In this document: in pieces, positions 14,290 through 22,538 of the stretch
How the letters are laid out: each line of letters begins with the position of its first letter
Position numbering within the stretch: the stretch's first letter is position 1
Source: CAZKCI01 sp964551475
GTDB taxonomy: Bacteria; Auribacterota; Erginobacteria; Erginobacterales; CAZKCI01
NCBI GenBank assembly: GCA_964551475.1
Contig: CAZKCI010000064.1
Coordinates: 55,635 to 119,634, forward strand
Direction: 5' to 3'
DNA length: 64,000 bases
Translations under genes and position numbers: made by a program
The notes under the pieces: model-generated
The model's input: the letters and a program-made list of their open reading frames with translations, nothing else
Databases searched by the model: none
What the model was told of the DNA's origin: nothing

Positions 14290-16416
14290 ATGGAATTCAA
14301 GGCTAGTTACAAAGCAGGGGACAAGGACTATACGATCGCCACCGGCGCTTTGGCCCGGCAGGCCGACGGGGCGGTGACGGTGTCCTGCGGGGGAACGGTG
14401 GTGCTGGTCACCGCGGTGGCCGACAAGGAAGGGGAGCCGGTGCTGGACATGCTCCCCCTGACTGTGGATTACCGCGAAAAAGTCTCCGCCGCCGGGAAGA
14501 TCCCGGGCGGATTTTTCAAGCGCGAAGGCCGGCCGACCGAGAAGGAGACGCTGACCGCCCGCCTGATCGACCGCCCCCTGCGCCCGCTCTTTCCCAAGGG
14601 GATGGGGAACGACATCCAGATCATTGCCTGGGTCCTCTCCGCCGACGGCGAGAACGATCCCGACATCCTCTGCCTGAACGGGGCCTCGGCCGCGCTGATG
14701 GTCTCCGGCATCCCCTTCGCCGGCCCGGTGGGCGCGGTCCAGGTGGGGATGATCGACGGCAAGTTCATCATCAACCCCACCAGCAAGGAGATGGACCAGA
14801 GCGATCTGGACATCGTCGTCGCCGGCTCCCCCGAGGTCATCTACATGGTCGAGGGCGGGGCCGAGGTCGTCCCCGAGGAGACGGTGCTCAAGGCGATCAT
14901 GGCCGGCCACGAGGCGCTGAAAAGCTCCTGCCGGGCCCAGATCGAGCTCCGCGGGAAGGTCAACCCCCAGCCCTACTCTTTTGAGCTTCACGTGCCTCCC
15001 GCGGAGCTGGTGGAGAAGGTCCGCCAGGCGATCGCCTCCGAAATCGTCGCGGTCCTGACCATCAAGGAGAAGCTGAAGCGCGCCGCCGCCACGGACAAGC
15101 TGAAGAAGGCGACGGCCTTGAAGCTCCAGATCGGCGACACCGAGCAGGAGCAGTGGGCTTTTTCCTCGGCTTTCACCGCCGCTCAGAAGTACCACATGCG
15201 CCGGATGATCCTGGACCAGAACCTCCGCAGCGACGGCCGCGACCCGGAGCAGATCCGCCCGATCACCGCCCAGGTCGGCGTCTTCCCCCGCACCCACGGT
15301 TCCGCCGTCTTCACCCGCGGAGAGACCCAGGCCCTGGTCATCAGCACGCTGGGGACCAAGTCCGATCAGCAGAGGGTGGAGGGGCTGGAGGAGGAGAGGC
15401 GCAAGCGCTTCATGCTCCACTACAACTTCCCGCCCTTCTGCACCGGCGAGACCAGGCCCAACCGCGGCCCCAAGCGCCGGGAGATCGGCCACGGCCACTT
15501 GGCCGAGCGGTCGCTGGCCCCGGTCCTTCCCTCGGAAGAGGAATTTCCCTACACCATCCGGGTGGTCTCCGACATCCTCTCCTCCAACGGCTCATCCTCG
15601 ATGGCCTCGATCTGCGGCGGCTCGCTCTCCCTGATGGACGCGGGCGTGCCGATCAAGGACGCGGTGGCCGGGATCGCCATGGGACTGCTTCTTCAAGAAG
15701 GCAAGACCGTGATCCTGACCGACATCCTGGGCTCCGAGGACGCCTTGGGGGACATGGACTTCAAGGTGGCCGGGACCAAGGACGGCATCACCGGCCTGCA
15801 GATGGACATCAAGGTCGGGGGGATCACGGAGGAGGTCATGAAGCAGGCCCTCGCCCGCGCCCGTTCCGCCCGTCTCCGGATCCTGGAGATCATGAACGGC
15901 GTGCAGTCCACGGCGCGCGCCGAGATCTCGCCCTACGCGCCCAAGATCCTCTCCCTCCAGATCGATCCGGAAAAGATCGGCCTGGTGATTGGTCCCAAGG
16001 GCAAGAACATCAAGGCCCTGGAAAAGACCGGGAGCGGAGTGACGATCGAGATCGAGGACACCGGACAGATCATGGTCTCGTCCTCCGATCTCGACGCGGC
16101 GAAAAGGGTCAAGGCCGCGATCGAGGCCATGGTCGAGGATGTGGAAGTGGGCGATATCTACACGGGCAAGGTGGTCAGCATCAAGGCCTTCGGCGCCTTC
16201 GTGGAGATCGTCCCCGGCAAGGAGGGGCTGGTCCACATCTCGGAGCTGGCGGAGGAGAGAGTGGCCAAGGTGGAGGACGTGGTCAAGGAAGGGGACGAGG
16301 TCCAGGTCAAGGTGATCAACATCGACAACCTCGGCCGGATCAAGCTGAGCCGGAAACAGGCGCTCCCGGAGGACAAGCGGAAGCAAGCCGACACCTCCGC
16401 CCCGCGCCGGCGGTAG
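14290..16416 (+). CDS. pnp: Polyribonucleotide nucleotidyltransferase (PNPase)
   Basis: A 708-aa 3'-to-5' phosphorolytic exoribonuclease and component of RNA decay complexes. Two RNase PH domains (about 5-215 and 300-540) flank an all-helical linker. The second carries FPPFCTGETRPNRGPKRREIGHG and the active-site SSNGSSSMASICGGSLSLMD segment. It ends with a KH domain (GLVIGPKGKNIKALE) and an S1 domain (VGDIYTGKVVSIKAFGAFVEI). The ATG follows GAGAGAGGAAAGT. Nothing is missing from the catalytic core. Confidence 0.98.
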   Translation: MEFKASYKAGDKDYTIATGALARQADGAVTVSCGGTVVLVTAVADKEGEPVLDMLPLTVDYREKVSAAGKIPGGFFKREGRPTEKETLTARLIDRPLRPLFPKGMGNDIQIIAWVLSADGENDPDILCLNGASAALMVSGIPFAGPVGAVQVGMIDGKFIINPTSKEMDQSDLDIVVAGSPEVIYMVEGGAEVVPEETVLKAIMAGHEALKSSCRAQIELRGKVNPQPYSFELHVPPAELVEKVRQAIASEIVAVLTIKEKLKRAAATDKLKKATALKLQIGDTEQEQWAFSSAFTAAQKYHMRRMILDQNLRSDGRDPEQIRPITAQVGVFPRTHGSAVFTRGETQALVISTLGTKSDQQRVEGLEEERRKRFMLHYNFPPFCTGETRPNRGPKRREIGHGHLAERSLAPVLPSEEEFPYTIRVVSDILSSNGSSSMASICGGSLSLMDAGVPIKDAVAGIAMGLLLQEGKTVILTDILGSEDALGDMDFKVAGTKDGITGLQMDIKVGGITEEVMKQALARARSARLRILEIMNGVQSTARAEISPYAPKILSLQIDPEKIGLVIGPKGKNIKALEKTGSGVTIEIEDTGQIMVSSSDLDAAKRVKAAIEAMVEDVEVGDIYTGKVVSIKAFGAFVEIVPGKEGLVHISELAEERVAKVEDVVKEGDEVQVKVINIDNLGRIKLSRKQALPEDKRKQADTSAPRRR

Positions 16417-16532
16417 TTCTCTCCCCGCCGCCTCTTGGGGGGCGGGAAGAGGATCGGTTTGAACAATGACGGCGCCGGCCGTTCCCGTCCGCCCGGGCGG
16501 GGCGTCGGCGCCGTTTCGCTTCTATCTCGACG

Positions 16533-18950
16533 ATGAGCGCGGACAGACGCTTCGCGCCGGCGTTCGGCCTTCTCCTGATCGCCGGGGCCATATTCATCGC
16601 GGTCAGCCTCTTCTCCTATCAGCCGGGAGACGCCGGCCATGCCGCCTCCGCGGGACCCGTCTACAACTACGGGGGCCGGGTGGGGGCCCAGATCGCGCTC
16701 TATCTTCTCCTCATCCTGGGCTACGGCGCCTGGGCCCTGCCGGTTACCTTGCTCGCCGAGGGATGCTTCCTGATCTTCTCCTCCCGGTCCCGTTCAGTCC
16801 TGGTCACTCTCCTCTACGAGTTCGCCGCGCTGGCCTCCTTCTCCGGCCTCTGGGGGCTCAGAAGGGATGTCCCTCCCCGCGCCCTGGGCTGGCAGCTGGA
16901 GCGGGTGGGCTGGGGGGGATACTGGGGGAGGGAAGCGAGCGGCTTCCTGCTTTCCAACCTCGGACTGATCGGCGCCCGCATCATCCTGCTCACCGTCTTC
17001 GTCCTTTCCGTCCTCCTGCTCACCGACATGAAGCCGCTCTATTGGTCGTTCGGCTTCATCCGCCGGGCGGTCCTCTTTGCCCGCTCGCTCCTCCCCTCCG
17101 GGCGGGTGGTCAAGGTCGGGCGGACGCCCGCCCGCTCGCCTCCGGCCGCGGCGAAGGCCCTCCCCCGCCGCGCCGACGAGGAGCGGAGGAAGGAGCGGGA
17201 GGCCCTGGCGAAGAAGCAGGAGGAGCTCCGGCGCAAGGCCAAGGAGCTCGAGGTTCTCAAGGCCCGCGAGAAGAAGGAGGCGGAGGAGAGGCGCCGCCGG
17301 GAGGAGGAGGAGGCCCGGGAAAAGGCGCGGGCGGAGAAGGATCGCCGCGCCCGGGAGGCCGAACGGGAGAAGGAGCGGGAGAAACAGGAAAAGCGTCGGG
17401 AGGCGGAGGCCGCCCGGCGGAAACGCGCCGCCGCGGTTCCGGCCGGCGCCCCGGTCCGGACGGCCGTCGCCACGCCGGGAGGCGTCTACCGCCTCCCCAC
17501 GGCCGACCTCCTGATCCAGCCGCCGCCGCTGGCCGACCGCGAGCTCAAGGACGACATCGACGTCAACTCCAAGATCCTGGAGTCCACGCTCCAGGACTTC
17601 GGGATCGAGGCGAAGGTGGTGGGGGCGGAGCGGGGGCCGGCGATCACCCGCTACGAGCTCCAGCCCGCGCCCGGCGTCAAGGTCCAGAAGGTCAAGACGC
17701 TCGACAACGACATCGCCCTGGCCATGAAGGCGATCTCGATCCGGATCCTCGCCCCCATCCCCGGCAAGGCGGCGATCGGGATCGAGGTCCCCAACTCCTC
17801 GACGGCACTCGTCTACGTCAAGGAGATGATCGAGTCGGAGGAGTTCCGGGACCCCAAGATGCTGCTCCCCCTGGCCCTGGGCAAGGACATCGCCGGGAAG
17901 CCGCTGGTGGCCGACCTCACCGACATGCCCCACCTCCTGATCGCCGGGGCCACCGGTTCGGGCAAGACCGTCTGCATGAACGCGGTGATCGTGAGCCTCC
18001 TCTTCGCCCGGACGCCGGACGAGCTGAAGATGATCCTGGTCGACCCCAAGAAGGTGGAGATGACCGCCTACGGGCGCCTCCCCCATCTCCTCTGCCCGGT
18101 GGTCACCGACGCGGTGAAGACCTCTCTCGCCCTGTCCTGGCTGGTCAAGGAGATGGAGAGCCGCTACGATCTCTTCGCCCGGGTGGGGGCGCGGAACATC
18201 GAGGGCTACCAACGCGCCTCCAAGGACGTTCCCCTCAAGGAAGGGGAGGAGCCTCTCCCGGCGACCATCCCCTACATCCTCTTGATGATCGACGAGCTGG
18301 CGGACCTGATGCTGGCCGCCCAGACCGAGATCGAGAACCAGATCGCCCGCCTCGCCCACCTCTCCCGGGCGGTGGGGATCCACATGATCCTCGCCACCCA
18401 GCGCCCCTCGGTCGACGTGATCACCGGCATCATCAAGGCCAACTTCCCGGCCCGCCTCTCCTTCAAGGTCTCGGCCAAGGTCGACTCCCGCACCGTCCTC
18501 GATACCTCGGGGGCGGACAAGCTCTTGGGCAACGGCGACCTCCTCTTCCTCCCTCCCGGCACGAGCCGCCTGATCCGGGCCCAGGGGACTCTCTGCCACG
18601 ACTCCGAGATCGAGGCGGTGGTCGGCTTCGTCAACCGCCAGCGCGAGCCCCAGTTCCGGGCGGAGATCCTGCAGAGGGCTCCGGGCGGGGGGGCGGGGGG
18701 GATCGCAATGGGCGGGGGGGAGGACATCCTCCTCGAGGCGGCGGTCGAGGTGATCAAGCAGACCGGGCGGGCCTCGGTCTCGGTCCTCCAGAGGAAGCTC
18801 AAGATCGGCTATTCCCGGGCCTCCCGGATCGTTGATATACTGGAAGAGAGGGGCGTGGTCGGACCCTTCCAGGGTTCCAAGGAGCGCGAGGTCTTGATCG
18901 ACACCTACGCCGGGTCGGCGCCGTCCGGCGACAAGGACGAGGAAGAATGA
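16533..18950 (+). CDS. ftsK: DNA translocase FtsK/SpoIIIE
   Basis: An 805-aa septal DNA pump that clears chromosome ends and activates dimer resolution. The N-terminus has about four membrane segments (10-175). A basic, highly charged coiled-coil linker of Glu/Arg/Lys-rich heptads (about 205-300) follows. The motor has Walker A GATGSGKT near residue 471 and Walker B YILLMIDELADLM near 580. A winged-helix gamma domain (about 720-795, IKQTGRASVSVLQRKLKIGY) should read polar KOPS-like sequences. The long charged linker replaces the Pro/Gln linker of enterobacteria. It overlaps the rodZ-like gene by ATGA. Confidence 0.95.
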   Translation: MSADRRFAPAFGLLLIAGAIFIAVSLFSYQPGDAGHAASAGPVYNYGGRVGAQIALYLLLILGYGAWALPVTLLAEGCFLIFSSRSRSVLVTLLYEFAALASFSGLWGLRRDVPPRALGWQLERVGWGGYWGREASGFLLSNLGLIGARIILLTVFVLSVLLLTDMKPLYWSFGFIRRAVLFARSLLPSGRVVKVGRTPARSPPAAAKALPRRADEERRKEREALAKKQEELRRKAKELEVLKAREKKEAEERRRREEEEAREKARAEKDRRAREAEREKEREKQEKRREAEAARRKRAAAVPAGAPVRTAVATPGGVYRLPTADLLIQPPPLADRELKDDIDVNSKILESTLQDFGIEAKVVGAERGPAITRYELQPAPGVKVQKVKTLDNDIALAMKAISIRILAPIPGKAAIGIEVPNSSTALVYVKEMIESEEFRDPKMLLPLALGKDIAGKPLVADLTDMPHLLIAGATGSGKTVCMNAVIVSLLFARTPDELKMILVDPKKVEMTAYGRLPHLLCPVVTDAVKTSLALSWLVKEMESRYDLFARVGARNIEGYQRASKDVPLKEGEEPLPATIPYILLMIDELADLMLAAQTEIENQIARLAHLSRAVGIHMILATQRPSVDVITGIIKANFPARLSFKVSAKVDSRTVLDTSGADKLLGNGDLLFLPPGTSRLIRAQGTLCHDSEIEAVVGFVNRQREPQFRAEILQRAPGGGAGGIAMGGGEDILLEAAVEVIKQTGRASVSVLQRKLKIGYSRASRIVDILEERGVVGPFQGSKEREVLIDTYAGSAPSGDKDEEE

Positions 18951-19447
18951 GCGGCCTCCACGATCTCGGTTCGTCCCTGAAGAAGGCGCGGGAGGCGAAG
19001 GGGGCGACTCTTCCCGAGGCCGCCGCCTCGACCAAGATCAAGCTCTCCTACCTGGAGGCGCTGGAGAACAATCTTCTCGACAATCTCCCCCCTCACGCCT
19101 ACGTCAAGGGGTTCCTCAAGATCTATACCCACTACCTGGGCATGCCGTCGGAGCCGATCCTCCTCGCCTTCGACCAGGCGACGGGCGCGGAGGAGCCGGA
19201 GATGGTCCTCGTCCCCTCGCGTCCTGACCAGGCGGTCCCCTGGCTTCCGAAGATCCGCTGGGCGGCGGCCCTCCAGGCCCTGGCGGGTCTCCTGGTGGCG
19301 GGACTCCTCGCCTGGGGCGTGATCAAGCTGATCCGGGGGGAGAAGATCATGGAGACGCCGACCGAAGGCTTCTCCCTGATCACCGACCCCTACTCTCCGG
19401 AGACGGTGCAGAAGCTGCCGCTCCCCGCCGCGCCCGCCCCCCGCTGA
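18947..19447 (+). CDS. RodZ-like membrane protein with N-terminal helix-turn-helix
   Basis: A 166-aa protein with the HTH_25-type domain typical of RodZ (LGSSLKKAREAKGATLPEAAA, KIKLSYLEALENN, LPPHAYVKGFLKIYTHYLG), a juxtamembrane segment and one membrane helix around residues 104-128 (ALQALAGLLVAGLLAWGV). RodZ links MreB to the membrane and supports cell shape. The periplasmic part is very short (about 35 residues) and lacks the usual DUF4115 beta-domain. It is coupled to ftsK (ATGA overlap), a common neighbour. MreB is not in this window. Confidence 0.85.
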   Translation: MSGLHDLGSSLKKAREAKGATLPEAAASTKIKLSYLEALENNLLDNLPPHAYVKGFLKIYTHYLGMPSEPILLAFDQATGAEEPEMVLVPSRPDQAVPWLPKIRWAAALQALAGLLVAGLLAWGVIKLIRGEKIMETPTEGFSLITDPYSPETVQKLPLPAAPAPR

Positions 19448-19449
19448 AG

Positions 19450-19687
19450 ATTTCCACGAATTGACACGAATTTTCACGAATTAGGCTTGGCCCGGCTCGG
19501 CATTTTAACCCGCGAATAACGCGCCTGCCCGCCGCAGCGCATAGCGCGGAGGCGGGAATAGCGCGCGAAGGGGTTCGATTTGAACGGTTTCAACGTCTTC
19601 AACGATTTCAACGGCCGTTCAGTCGGTCACGTGTAACGTGTAACGATTTCAACGACTGCAACGATTTTAACGTCTTCAACGCTTCTC
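19450..19687. repeat. ACACGAATT and CAACG word arrays between rodZ and rimO
   Basis: From 19453 to 19483 come CACGAATT words (also at 63741-63769 and, as TTCGTG, at 62768-62795). From 19577 to 19685 come CAACGATTT, CAACGTCTT and CAACGGCC words, with a GTGTAACGTGTAACG pair at 19631-19648. The rimO ATG at 19688 follows the last word directly without a Shine-Dalgarno sequence. The 241-nt gap holds no gene that I can see. Confidence 0.7.
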
Positions 19688-21037
19688 ATGAAGGCCAGCA
19701 CCGCTCCCGTCCCCTTCGCCCTGGTCAGCCTCGGCTGCCCCAAGAACTTCGTCGACTCGGAGGCGCTCGCGGGATCCCTCCCTCCCGATCGCTATTGCCT
19801 CACACCGCATCTGTCGGAGGCGGAGGTGATCGTCGTCAACACCTGCGCCTTCCTTGCCTCGGCCCGCGCCGAATCGCTGGAGGCCCTGAGCAGGGCGGCC
19901 AGCTGGAAAAAGAAGAGCTGCCGGGCCTTGGTCGCGGCCGGCTGTCTGCCCCAGTTTCTGGGAAAGGACGCCGCGCGGGAAATGCCCGAGGCGGACATCA
20001 TCCTCGGCCCCGGCGAGTGGCTGTCTCTCCATCGGCGTCTTTCCGCCTTCCTCGATCGCGCCGCCCGGGCGCGGCCGCTCATCCGCCGCGTTCCCGTCTT
20101 TCCTGCGGGCGAATGGGACCGTCGTCGTCTCGGCCCCTCTCACACATTCTGTCTCAAGATCGCCGACGGCTGCGATAACCGCTGCGCCTACTGCCTGATC
20201 GGCCGTCTCCGCGGTCCCTACCGGTCCCGTTCTCTTCCCGTTCTCCTCGCCGAGGCCCGGCGCCTGGCGGGGGAGGGGGGACGGGAGATTGTCCTGGTGG
20301 CCCATGACACGGCTTTTTACGGGCGGGAGAAGAACGGCCGTTCTCTCCTTGCCCGGCTGATCGAGGGCTTGGAGGCGATCAAGGGGATCGACTGGATCCG
20401 CCTCCTCTATCTCCATCCCTCCCACCTCGACGGGGATTTTCTCCGGACTCTTGCCGACTCGCCCAAGTTCTGCCGCTACCTGGACATCCCCCTCCAGCAC
20501 ATCGACGACCGGGTCCTTGTCCGCATGGGACGCAAATCCTCCCGCCAGAAGATCGAGCAGCTCCTCGATCTCTGCCGGAGCCTCATCCCCGGTCTCGCTC
20601 TCCGGACGACTCTGATGACCGGTTTCCCCGGCGAGGGGGAGGAGGAGTTCCAGTCGCTCAAGGAGTTTGTCCGCTGGCAGCGTTTCGACCACCTGGGCGT
20701 CTTCGCCTTCTCTCCGGAGAAGGGGACGCGGGCGGCCTCTCTCCGTCCCCGCGTCCCCCCCCCGCTCGCCGCCCGCCGCCGTGACGAGCTGATGCGCCTG
20801 CAGAAGAGGATCTCGCGGGCGAAGTTGAAACAGCGGATCGGCGAGGAGATCGAGGCGCTGGTGGACGGCCCTTTCCCGGAGAACGGCGCGGGCCTCGTGG
20901 TCGGCCGGTCCCGCTTCCAGGCCCCCGAGGTCGACGGCCTGACCGTGGTGGAAGGGGAGGGGATGAAGCCGGGCGACCTGGTCCGCGCCCGCGTCACCGC
21001 CGCCTCCGCCTACGACCTTTACGCGCTGAAGCTGTAG
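19688..21037 (+). CDS. rimO: Ribosomal protein S12 methylthiotransferase RimO
   Basis: A radical-SAM enzyme that methylthiolates an aspartate of ribosomal protein S12. Its 449 aa carry an N-terminal UPF0004 domain with SLGCPKNFVDSE, NTCAF and AGCLPQ (three cluster-binding cysteines), the radical-SAM motif CDNRCAYC (Cys162, 166, 169), DIPLQHIDDRVLVRMGR, LMTGFPGEGEEEF, and a C-terminal TRAM domain ending SAYDLYALKL. These features favour RimO over MiaB. A terminator follows immediately after the stop. Confidence 0.95.
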   Translation: MKASTAPVPFALVSLGCPKNFVDSEALAGSLPPDRYCLTPHLSEAEVIVVNTCAFLASARAESLEALSRAASWKKKSCRALVAAGCLPQFLGKDAAREMPEADIILGPGEWLSLHRRLSAFLDRAARARPLIRRVPVFPAGEWDRRRLGPSHTFCLKIADGCDNRCAYCLIGRLRGPYRSRSLPVLLAEARRLAGEGGREIVLVAHDTAFYGREKNGRSLLARLIEGLEAIKGIDWIRLLYLHPSHLDGDFLRTLADSPKFCRYLDIPLQHIDDRVLVRMGRKSSRQKIEQLLDLCRSLIPGLALRTTLMTGFPGEGEEEFQSLKEFVRWQRFDHLGVFAFSPEKGTRAASLRPRVPPPLAARRRDELMRLQKRISRAKLKQRIGEEIEALVDGPFPENGAGLVVGRSRFQAPEVDGLTVVEGEGMKPGDLVRARVTAASAYDLYALKL

Positions 21038-21062
21038 GCCCGGTCTGCGACCGGGCGTTTTT
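21038..21062 (+). terminator. rimO intrinsic terminator
   Basis: GCCCGGTC and GACCGGGC pair around TGC and are followed by GTTTTT. The stem words (GGCCCGGTCTGCGACC) are the same as those of the repeat at 52561-52692, so a repeat seems to double as a terminator. Confidence 0.8.
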
Positions 21063-21074
21063 GTTGAATTTTTG

Positions 21075-21275
21075 TGGGAGCGGCGTCCTCGCCGCGATCC
21101 ATGACGGCTTGGCCTTTTTAACCGCGAATTCACGCGAATAAATCGCGAATAGCCCGGATACTGATCACTGATTACTGATCACTTCTTTTTCAGTTACTGT
21201 ATTCCCTGTGGGAGCGGCGTTCCTGCCGCGATTCTGTCGTTTCTTGTTTTCTGTGGGAGCGGCTTCTCGCCGCGG
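21075..21275. repeat. Three REP-like GTGGGAGCGGC units
   Basis: Three units of the type GTGGGAGCGGCGTCCTCGCC begin at about 21075, 21208 and 21251; each can fold through GCGGC/GCCGC. They belong to a family also present at 23735, 39533, 47223 and 55391. Between them are CGCGAAT words (21122-21150) and GATCACTGATTACTGATCAC words (21163-21182). The whole gap from 21063 to 22118 carries repeats, palindromes and one gene fragment but no intact gene. Confidence 0.75.
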
Positions 21276-21435
21276 TCGCCCGATCCCTGCGCATCGCGGG
21301 CAATTCCCCGCCCGGTCTATCGCGGGGGTAAGAAAGCCGGAAGGTTTACAGGCGTTGTACGCAACCGCCAGATTGCCAAGCGGTTAGCGGATAAATCCCC
21401 CCCCACTGTCAACCCGTTCCTCTAAAACATCGGCT

Positions 21436-21477
21436 GGATTGGACACTTTTGTACGATCGAAAAAAAGTGTCCAATCC
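21436..21477. repeat. CGATCG-core palindrome, copy B
   Basis: GGATTGGACACTTTT pairs with AAAAGTGTCCAATCC around TACGATCGAA. It is 42 bp in total with two unpaired positions and uses the same TTGGACA/TGTCCAA ends as copy A. Confidence 0.8.
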
Positions 21478-21561
21478 TGAGGAAGTCAAAACGAGGAATC
21501 CCGGTTGCTCAGCATCTCAAACCGGAGAGGCATTCACGTCGAGGAACTGGGTGGATCCGGC

Positions 21562-21601
21562 TTGGGACACTTTCATTCCGATCGGAATGAAAGTGTCCCA
21601 A
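21562..21601. repeat. CCGATCGG-core palindrome, copy C (perfect, 40 bp)
   Basis: Both 20-nt arms, beginning TTGGGACACTTTCATTCCGA, are perfect reverse complements with no loop. It would extrude a cruciform or, in RNA, a hairpin closed by CGATCG. Confidence 0.9.
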
Positions 21602-21628
21602 CCCGAGCGGATGAGAATCAGCGTGACC

Positions 21629-21664
21629 GGAACAACCCTTGCCCGATCGGACAAGGGTTGTCCC
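21629..21664. repeat. CCGATCGG-core palindrome, copy D (36 bp)
   Basis: GGAACAACCCTTGCCCGA pairs with TCGGACAAGGGTTGTCCC with two mismatches. The arm sequence differs from copies A-C while the core is the same, so this is not a simple duplication of copy C. Confidence 0.85.
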
Positions 21665-21737
21665 AAGAGAGGCAAGAGATGGTGATCTGGCGCAGGAAGA
21701 AGGAGAACCCACCCAAAACGGAAGAGAACCCCATTTT

Positions 21738-21914
21738 TTAGCTCTGGCGCCTGGCCGCAGTTTCTTCGCCAGTCTTGGCGCCGCCAGCTTCACGGTTGCC
21801 ACGATCTGCCCGTAGCCCGTGCATCGGCAGAGGTTGCCGTCGATCGCCTCCCGGATCTCATGTTCGGAGGGATTGGGATTTTGGTCGAGCCCGAGTTCGA
21901 TAATCGCATCACTC
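21738..21914 (-). pseudogene. C-terminal fragment of a [2Fe-2S] CoxS/XdhC-type small subunit
   Basis: Read on the minus strand, the stretch encodes SDAIIELGLDQNPNPSEHEI followed by REAIDGNLCRCTGYGQIVATV and a basic tail. GNLCRCTGY is the signature of the second [2Fe-2S]-binding domain in small subunits of the xanthine dehydrogenase / CO dehydrogenase family. The first Fe-S domain, a start codon and the partner molybdenum subunit are all absent. It is best read as the remnant of a molybdo-enzyme operon destroyed when the neighbouring island or palindromes arrived. Confidence 0.75.
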
Positions 21915-22065
21915 TTTTGCTATTTACTTATATATGCCGCCCAGGTTCTCTGCTGTAAAGAGGAGGCCGGAGGTAGGCACTAAACAGGTCAATCCTTGGT
22001 CTGGCGTCGGTCCCTCGCTGGCTGTTTCGGCATTTCGGACGCAGAAGAATTTGTTCGATTCTCCC

Positions 22066-22094
22066 TTGACAGGTCCATCCGGCCGGGATAGTAT
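22066..22094 (+). promoter_or_regulatory. Promoter of the arsR operon
   Basis: A perfect TTGACA (22066-22071) is followed after 17 nt by TAGTAT (22089-22094). Downstream, the AT-rich GATATATAAATAT overlaps the arsR start region and is a possible ArsR operator. TGGAG at 22104-22108 is the ribosome-binding site. This is the clearest promoter in the window. Confidence 0.8.
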
Positions 22095-22118
22095 ATAGCA
22101 AAATGGAGATATATAAAT

Positions 22119-22472
22119 ATGAACGACCTGCGTCGGATAGAACGGATTTTCAACGCGGTGGGGAACGACACCCGTCTGCGCATCCTGAAAATGCTCGAGG
22201 TCAAGCCCAGGTGCGTCTGCGAGGTGACGCATATCCTGGGGATCGCCCAATCGAGCGTTTCGCGGCATCTGGGCCTTCTTCGGGATGCCGGGTTGATTGA
22301 CAACCGAAAGGACGGATTGTGGGTCAACTATTCGCTTGTTTCCAGCACCGATGACGTCATCGCCTCGATCGTCGTCGGCCTGAGAAGGTGGGGGAACGAG
22401 GACCCGCAGATAACCAAGGACAAAGAGAAAGCCCGGACAGCCAAACGGGAGAGCATCTGTGCGAAGGGATAG
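22119..22472 (+). CDS. arsR: ArsR/SmtB-family metalloregulator
   Basis: A 117-aa winged-helix repressor. The DNA-binding domain spans about 5-85 (AVGNDTRLRILKMLE, VTHILGIAQSSVSRHLGLLRDAGLI). The metal-sensing site CVC sits at the start of the recognition region (KPRCVCEV), as in arsenite- and antimonite-responsive ArsR. It should repress the operon from its own promoter and release it when As(III) or a related thiophile binds. The tail is long and charged and ends ESICAKG; the extra cysteine could take part in sensing. It leads a co-directional run of nine genes. Confidence 0.93.
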   Translation: MNDLRRIERIFNAVGNDTRLRILKMLEVKPRCVCEVTHILGIAQSSVSRHLGLLRDAGLIDNRKDGLWVNYSLVSSTDDVIASIVVGLRRWGNEDPQITKDKEKARTAKRESICAKG

Positions 22473-22538
22473 GCTCGGGTTTTTATCTTTTTCTCCCGCG
22501 GCCAAATATTCAGATATAGAAAATCAGAGGAGATCATT

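Noticed and set aside
21449..21741. Two overlapping short open frames (78 codons each) in the gap after rimO
   Set aside because: They run straight through palindromes B, C and D and have no ribosome-binding site or recognisable motif. Their length comes from the repeats, not from selection for coding.
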